From JBCDBY01 sp039182715 (GTDB lineage: Bacteria; Planctomycetota; PLA2): a DNA stretch of 11,443 nt. Shown here in pieces: positions 7,574-11,443 of the stretch. Location of the stretch: NCBI GenBank assembly GCA_039182715.1, contig JBCDBY010000136.1, positions 1 through 11,443 on the forward strand, given 5' to 3'. A model generated the notes under the pieces. That model was not told the DNA's origin, ran no database searches, and saw only the letters and a program-made list of their open reading frames with translations. Both the position numbers and the translations under genes were made by a program. How positions within the stretch are numbered: the stretch's first letter is position 1; every line of letters begins with the position of its first letter.

Positions 7574-8917
7574 GTGCGCATCCCCATCGTCGACTGGAAG
7601 CGGGTCGTCGCCGAACAGCAGGCGCTGGTCGACGGCCACGTCGACAACGTCTTCCAGATCGAGCCCAAGTGCTTTCTGATCCGCTGCAAGCCGGGCAAGC
7701 AGGCGCTGCTGCTCGACGCGACGCCGCAGCGACCGCGCGCGCTCGTCACCGACGCGCCGCCGCCGGTGCCCGATCGTCCGCCGATGTTCGGCTCCATCCT
7801 GCGACGCGCACTGCGCGACACGCAGATCCGGGGCGTGTGCCTGCTGGGGGACGACCGCGTCTGGGCGCTCGACGTCGAGGGCGCGGATGGTCTGAAACGG
7901 CTCATCCTCGAGGCGGTGCCGAACCGTCCGAACCTCCTGCTGGTCAACGCCGACGGCGAGGTGGAACGCGTGCTCGACGGCGAGATCGCCAAACGGCGCG
8001 GCACCCCCATCGGCGCGGCCTATGAACGGCCTGCCCCGCCCAACCTCCGCCCGGAGGAGTCGGTGCTGCCGGAGGATCTCGACGACACGCCGTTCGCGGC
8101 CAACCACTGGCTGGCGAGTCGCGCGCGCGAGGGCGTCGAGGAGAAGGACGCCGAGAAGGAGGAGAAGCGTCGCGAGCGCCTGCTGGCGCGCATCGACCGG
8201 GCGCGCGCGCAGTCGGAGAAGGACCTGCAGGCTCTGCCCGACCCGGCGGCGACGCGCAAGCAGGGCGAGTTCCTGCTGGAACACTTTCCGGCGCTCACCA
8301 CCGGCATGAAGAAGTTCCGGGGTGTGCCGCTCGATCCCAAGCTCGCGCCCAACGAGAACATCGACCGCATCTTCCAGCGCGCGCGCAAGGCGGAGCGCGG
8401 GCGGCCGAAGATCGAGGCGCGGCTCGCCGAGCTGCGGGAGCTGCGGGCGCGCGTCGATTCGGGCGAGCTGGTGCCCGAGAATCAGGTGCCGGGTCGCAGC
8501 AAGGGCAAGGAGGCGCCGCGCAAGCCGTACCGCGTCTTCCTTGCGGGCAACGGCGACCGCATCCTGGTCGGCAAGGGCGGCCGCGACAACGACGAGACCA
8601 CGCTCAAGGTGGCGGGTCCGAACGACATCTTCCTGCACGTGCGGGGCACGCCGGGGGCCCACGTGATCGTGCCGGTGCGCAAGGGCGACACGGTCAACGA
8701 GGAGACGCTCATCGACGCCGCCCACCTCGCGCTGCACTACTCCAAAATGAAGAAGGCGGACCGCGCCGACATCACCTGGACCCCGCGGCGCAACGTCTCG
8801 AAGCCGAAAGGGGTCAAGGCGGGCACCGTCCGGGTGGCGCGCGAGAAGGTGCTCCACCTGCGTCGCGAACCGGAACGGCTGGGCCGACTGCTGATGGCCC
8901 TCGTCGACCCCGAATGA
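7574..8917 (+). CDS. rqcH: RqcH/NFACT family ribosome quality control protein, compact form
   Basis: RqcH binds 50S subunits blocked by peptidyl-tRNA and recruits tRNA-Ala to add alanine tails that mark the stalled chain for degradation. The 447 residues show an NFACT-N domain (about 5-155) with D94-R95 in LGDDRVWALDVEG, matching the Asp-Arg pair needed for tRNA binding in Bacillus subtilis RqcH. A coiled-coil pair follows (about 183-222 and 265-297, with LDPKLAPNENIDRIF between them), then an NFACT-R domain (about 318-430) with NDIFLHVRGTPGAHVIV and the conserved ALHYSKMKKAD. The family is usually about 550-590 residues. Little sequence lies between NFACT-N and the first coil, so the helix-hairpin-helix part seems missing and the coils short. 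The GTG at 7574 is chosen for the family N-terminus and has GGGGAG four bases upstream. It is coupled to the Coa1-like gene with a 1-base gap. Confidence 0.9.
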   Translation: MRIPIVDWKRVVAEQQALVDGHVDNVFQIEPKCFLIRCKPGKQALLLDATPQRPRALVTDAPPPVPDRPPMFGSILRRALRDTQIRGVCLLGDDRVWALDVEGADGLKRLILEAVPNRPNLLLVNADGEVERVLDGEIAKRRGTPIGAAYERPAPPNLRPEESVLPEDLDDTPFAANHWLASRAREGVEEKDAEKEEKRRERLLARIDRARAQSEKDLQALPDPAATRKQGEFLLEHFPALTTGMKKFRGVPLDPKLAPNENIDRIFQRARKAERGRPKIEARLAELRELRARVDSGELVPENQVPGRSKGKEAPRKPYRVFLAGNGDRILVGKGGRDNDETTLKVAGPNDIFLHVRGTPGAHVIVPVRKGDTVNEETLIDAAHLALHYSKMKKADRADITWTPRRNVSKPKGVKAGTVRVAREKVLHLRREPERLGRLLMALVDPE

Positions 8918-8946
8918 CGCGGCGGTGACAGCCCCCGGGGAACCTC

Positions 8947-10095
8947 GTGGGGATGTTGCGAAGCCGCCTTTTCCTCCTTCTGGCGCCGGTCCTGCTCGTC
9001 GGCTGCGGCCTGATCACGCCCAGCAAGACGAGCGAAGAGGACCAGGAGCTGCAGGAGTTCGCCGAGCGCCGCCAGGAGGCGGCCACCTACTACGACGGCG
9101 GCGAGTTCATTCGCGCGGCCGCGCAGTACAAGAAGGCGCTCGAGCTGCGGCCCGAGCACTTCATGACGCAGCTCGGCTACGCGTACAGCCTGACCAATAC
9201 CCGCTTCGCGCCGAACATCGTGCTGGCGATCGACTTCCTCAACAAGACGATCACCGTGCAGACCGACGACTCCAAGGAGGCCAAGCGGGTCTACGGCCTC
9301 GCCGAGGCGTACCGCCTGCTCGCCATGTATCACCGGCGGCGCGCCGAGGAGCGGGAGAACCGCGGCCTGCTCGACGAGGCGGAGGAAGACCGGGTCGAAG
9401 GGATCAAGTTCGCGCAGTCCGGCGTGGAGGCGTATGAGCGCATCCTGGTCATCGACCGCCGCCTGGAATCGCGCAACATCAGCGGGCCCATCCGGGCGAG
9501 CGCGTCCCTGGCGCCGCTGGCGCACATCGGCATCGCGGTCTGTTGCATCATTCTCGGCGACAAGGACAACCAGGGTCCGCTCGACCGCGCGGTGCACGAG
9601 GTCAATCAGTACGCGACCATCGCGGCGCGCGCGCGGGAGTTCTGGGAGACCCGTCGCGAGCGGATGATGCAGATCGACCCGCTCCAGAGCGCGGTCGACG
9701 GCCCGGGCAAACAGCTGGCATCGGTCGAAGAGCGCGCGCGCTACGACGAGATGATCCAGAACACGGTCGAGAAGGAAGCGATCGTGCGCCAGGGTCTCGT
9801 CGAGACCTACATGTACCTCGGTCGCTTCGAGGACGGCGTGCGCGAGAGTTCGAAGATCCTCGAGCTCGACAACAGCCGCGACGATGCGCTCTTCTTCCGC
9901 GCCCGCTGCTACGCGCTCATGGAGCCGCCCAACTACGAGCGCGCGCTCGTGGACATGCGCGAGTACCGCTCCCGCCAGGACCTGACGCGGCTGACGCAGA
10001 AGGTCATCCGCATCAACCAGCTCATCAGCACCTACGAAACGCGCCTGCGCGAGCAGAAGCGGGAGAAGGAGCTGAGCGAGGCGGCGGGGGGATAG
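8947..10095 (+). CDS. TPR-repeat lipoprotein
   Basis: The 382-residue product begins with a signal peptide and a lipobox LVGC, so Cys20 should be lipidated after export. Tetratricopeptide-like helical hairpins are visible at about 38-85 (AATYYDGGEFIRAAAQYKKA, ending in a Leu-Arg-Pro turn) and at about 288-345 (GLVETYMYLGRFEDGVRESS, then a second hairpin with NYERALVDMREY). The middle part (about 85-285) is helical and charged with no family I can name. Such proteins usually serve as scaffolds for envelope complexes. The frame opens at a GTG at 8947 with GGGG six bases upstream; the ATG at 8953 is an alternative with the same signal peptide. It lies 29 bases after rqcH and is probably the last gene of the ndk cluster, since a strong hairpin follows it. 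Confidence 0.88.
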   Translation: MGMLRSRLFLLLAPVLLVGCGLITPSKTSEEDQELQEFAERRQEAATYYDGGEFIRAAAQYKKALELRPEHFMTQLGYAYSLTNTRFAPNIVLAIDFLNKTITVQTDDSKEAKRVYGLAEAYRLLAMYHRRRAEERENRGLLDEAEEDRVEGIKFAQSGVEAYERILVIDRRLESRNISGPIRASASLAPLAHIGIAVCCIILGDKDNQGPLDRAVHEVNQYATIAARAREFWETRRERMMQIDPLQSAVDGPGKQLASVEERARYDEMIQNTVEKEAIVRQGLVETYMYLGRFEDGVRESSKILELDNSRDDALFFRARCYALMEPPNYERALVDMREYRSRQDLTRLTQKVIRINQLISTYETRLREQKREKELSEAAGG

Positions 10096-10113
10096 AGCGT
10101 GCCGGGGCGCTGA

Positions 10114-10250
10114 TTGGCCACAGAAACACAGAAGGGCTGCGGGAAGACCCCGCAGCCCTTCTTGATTTGAAATCAGACGGCAGAGGACGCTTCGCTGCTG
10201 CCGATGGCTCCAGCCTCGAAACTTCTGTGTTTCTGTGTTTCTGTGGCCAA
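10114..10250. repeat. Nested inverted repeat element (CACAGAAACACAGAA-type arms)
   Basis: The left arm (10114-10134) begins TTGGCCACAGAAACACAG. The right arm (10222-10250) is its reverse complement and ends CTGTGTTTCTGTGGCCAA, with one additional 8-base TTTCTGTG unit. The arms enclose a perfect hairpin at 10130-10162 and further small palindromes, for about 137 bases in all. Five bases (AGAAG, 10130-10134) belong both to the outer left arm and to the stem of the inner hairpin, so the two foldings compete there. This could be a dispersed palindromic repeat, a short non-autonomous mobile element without a visible transposase, or a structured transcript end. I see no other copy in the window. 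Confidence 0.75.
10130..10168 (+). terminator. Strong hairpin terminator, probably bidirectional
   Basis: A perfect 14-bp stem (AGAAGGGCTGCGGG at 10130-10143 with its complement at 10149-10162) closes a 5-base loop, AAGAC, and is followed by TGATTT on the plus strand. It starts 35 bases after the TPR lipoprotein stop. The trailing T run is short, so termination is probable but not textbook. On the minus strand it would serve the metallopeptidase gene, followed there by TGTGTTTCTG. Confidence 0.75.
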
Positions 10251-10272
10251 CTGAAGCGGGAACCTCGAGACG

Positions 10273-11443
10273 TCACCCCCGATTGTTCGAGAGGACGGGA
10301 TCCAGGAGGATGCGCTCGGGGTCGATCTCGATGGACTCGACGCCGGTGCGAGCGGGCAGCGTGCCCTTGCCGTCCTTCACATCGACGTCGAGGACCTCGA
10401 CGCCGCCCGCGGTGGTGACACGCACCGGCACCTTGCCGTCCGGCCACGCCGGGTCAAGGCATCGAATGACCCGGCCATCGAGAGCGAAGTCGGGTAGCCG
10501 TGTGCGGCGCGCGTAGTAGGCGACGTCCGCCTCGGCGTCCATGCGGCGCGTGAACTCCTCGATCTCGATGGTCGACTGCGTGCGTTCCTTCTGAATCACG
10601 CCGAGGCGACGCAGGAACTCCTCGCGCCCCAGTCGGTAGGCCAGACGCCGCAGGACGAGCGCGCCCCGCCAGTAGGCGACGCGCGGCGGATCGAGATAGG
10701 TCGAGTCGAGCAGCGTCGCCTCGTTGGCGAAGATGCCGCGGTCGTCGCGACGCAGATCCGCGGTGGCGAGATAGGCGGCGACGTGCACGCGCCAGCGCCG
10801 GCGCGCCTCGTCGTTTCCGACGAGCTTCTCGACCGCCGTGATGCCGACCCACTGCGGGATGCCCTCCCGGAGCCAGTTGCCGCCCTGTCCGATGACCGGC
10901 ATGCCGACGTGATGCCCCCACCACATGTGCGCGCACTCGTGGGCGAACAGACTGATCCAGCGGGCGCGGCCGAGCAGCGACGGCGTCGACGGACGCGACA
11001 GGAGAATGAAGTTCCCGCCGCAATACGACGGCATCGGTCGCGGGTTGTGCGCGAACGCGATGCGGAACTCCTTCTCGGGACGCGGGCCGAACCACTCCTC
11101 CAGCAGCGCGAGCACGCGCTCCGCGTCTTCCAGCACCTCCTCGGGCTCGCACTCGATGCCGGGCGGCAGGAAGAGTTCGATGTCACCGCGCCGGTGCGTC
11201 GAAAAGGGCCCGACGACGAGCGGCACGATCTGCGCCGACACGCCGGTGCGGAAGCGCCATCCGTCGGCGGTCTTCTCGCGGGTGCCGCTCGTGATCGCCG
11301 GCAGGTCGGTCACGATTTCGACCTCGGCGTCGAAGCGCTCGTTGGCCATGCTCGGAATCCAGAACGAGGACATGTGCGTCTGGATGCGGCCGTCGCGCGC
11401 CTCGGCAAGACCGCCGCGCGGCATCCAGTCGTACTCGAGACGC
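10273..11443 (-). CDS. M1-like zinc metallopeptidase, 5' end outside the window
   Basis: The frame is open to the right edge, so the N-terminus is missing and the ATG at 11424 is only internal: RLEYDW is encoded before it in frame. The visible part holds a gluzincin zinc site, HECAH (162-166 counted from the ATG at 11424) with WWGHH just after it, and a second acidic residue in NWLREG (E187). A helical C-terminal part and a short beta-rich end follow. This arrangement fits the M1 aminopeptidase group and related M1-like proteins. Two points are odd. The spacing from the second His to the Glu is 20 residues, not the usual 18. The GAMEN substrate-binding motif is not seen; YCGGNFILLSRPS lies where it is expected. 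The substrate is therefore uncertain. The gene converges on the TPR lipoprotein gene and ends before the shared hairpin. Confidence 0.85.
   Translation of the reverse strand, partial: RLEYDWMPRGGLAEARDGRIQTHMSSFWIPSMANERFDAEVEIVTDLPAITSGTREKTADGWRFRTGVSAQIVPLVVGPFSTHRRGDIELFLPPGIECEPEEVLEDAERVLALLEEWFGPRPEKEFRIAFAHNPRPMPSYCGGNFILLSRPSTPSLLGRARWISLFAHECAHMWWGHHVGMPVIGQGGNWLREGIPQWVGITAVEKLVGNDEARRRWRVHVAAYLATADLRRDDRGIFANEATLLDSTYLDPPRVAYWRGALVLRRLAYRLGREEFLRRLGVIQKERTQSTIEIEEFTRRMDAEADVAYYARRTRLPDFALDGRVIRCLDPAWPDGKVPVRVTTAGGVEVLDVDVKDGKGTLPARTGVESIEIDPERILLDPVLSNNRG

Larger units (their letters stand above)
10096..10272. other. Convergent intergenic region, no gene
   Basis: This gap lies between the ends of two convergent genes. 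I see no coding frame with support in it. It is largely occupied by a nested inverted repeat and smaller palindromes: TGATTT-G-AAATCA at 10163-10175 and CGGCAG...CTGCCG at 10178-10203. It presumably ends transcription from both sides. Confidence 0.7.

Noticed and set aside
7226..8857. A 543-codon open frame on the minus strand
   Set aside because: It lies antisense to the Coa1-like and rqcH genes, both of which have clear family motifs; its translation is low-complexity.

Overview
The window is a stretch of high-GC bacterial chromosome with a short low-GC segment joined to its left end. The bacterial part (from about 493 to 11443) is dense with genes, uses ATG and GTG starts with strongly G/C-biased codons, and carries housekeeping genes plus several lipoproteins with Cys-type signal peptides, so the organism is a diderm-type bacterium. 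I cannot fix the phylum from sequence alone. The paucity of Shine-Dalgarno sites, the two lipoproteins and the short RqcH would fit a Planctomycetota-, Myxococcota- or similar environmental lineage, but that is a guess.

Layout. (1) 1-492: low-GC DNA (18 of the first 60 bases are G/C) unlike everything to its right. A frame open on the minus strand from 334 to the left edge ends in a peptide resembling the linker before the reverse transcriptase domain of animal non-LTR retrotransposons. This segment cuts infC off in mid-domain. The simplest reading is a chimeric contig carrying eukaryotic DNA, not a bacterial insertion. (2) 493-6620, all on the minus strand, in transcription order: a small coiled-coil lipoprotein, hslU (protease ATPase), aspS, thrS and infC (cut off). 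The thrS-infC order matches the classical thrS-infC-rpmI-rplT translation operon, whose remaining genes would be expected where the foreign DNA begins. infC appears to start at AUU, as in Escherichia coli. (3) 6621-6730: a divergent intergenic region with a 12-bp palindrome and a hairpin directly touching the ndk start codon. (4) 6731-10095, plus strand: ndk, a Coa1-like membrane protein, a compact RqcH/NFACT protein and a TPR lipoprotein, with the first three tightly coupled (a 4-bp overlap, then a 1-bp gap). (5) 10096-10272: an intergenic region between convergent genes, filled by a nested inverted repeat containing a perfect 14-bp terminator-like hairpin. (6) 10273-11443, minus strand: an M1-like zinc metallopeptidase cut off by the right edge.

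Biologically the window is about translation and protein quality control: two aminoacyl-tRNA synthetases, an initiation factor, nucleotide balance (Ndk), ribosome rescue (RqcH) and proteolysis (HslU, M1 peptidase). I see no CRISPR array, no tRNA or rRNA gene, no integrase and no convincing novel multi-gene system. The most interesting items are an HslU that lacks the usual C-terminal tail that docks into HslV, an RqcH that seems to lack its helix-hairpin-helix part, the AUU start of infC, the nested palindromic element at 10114-10250, and the foreign junction at the left end.
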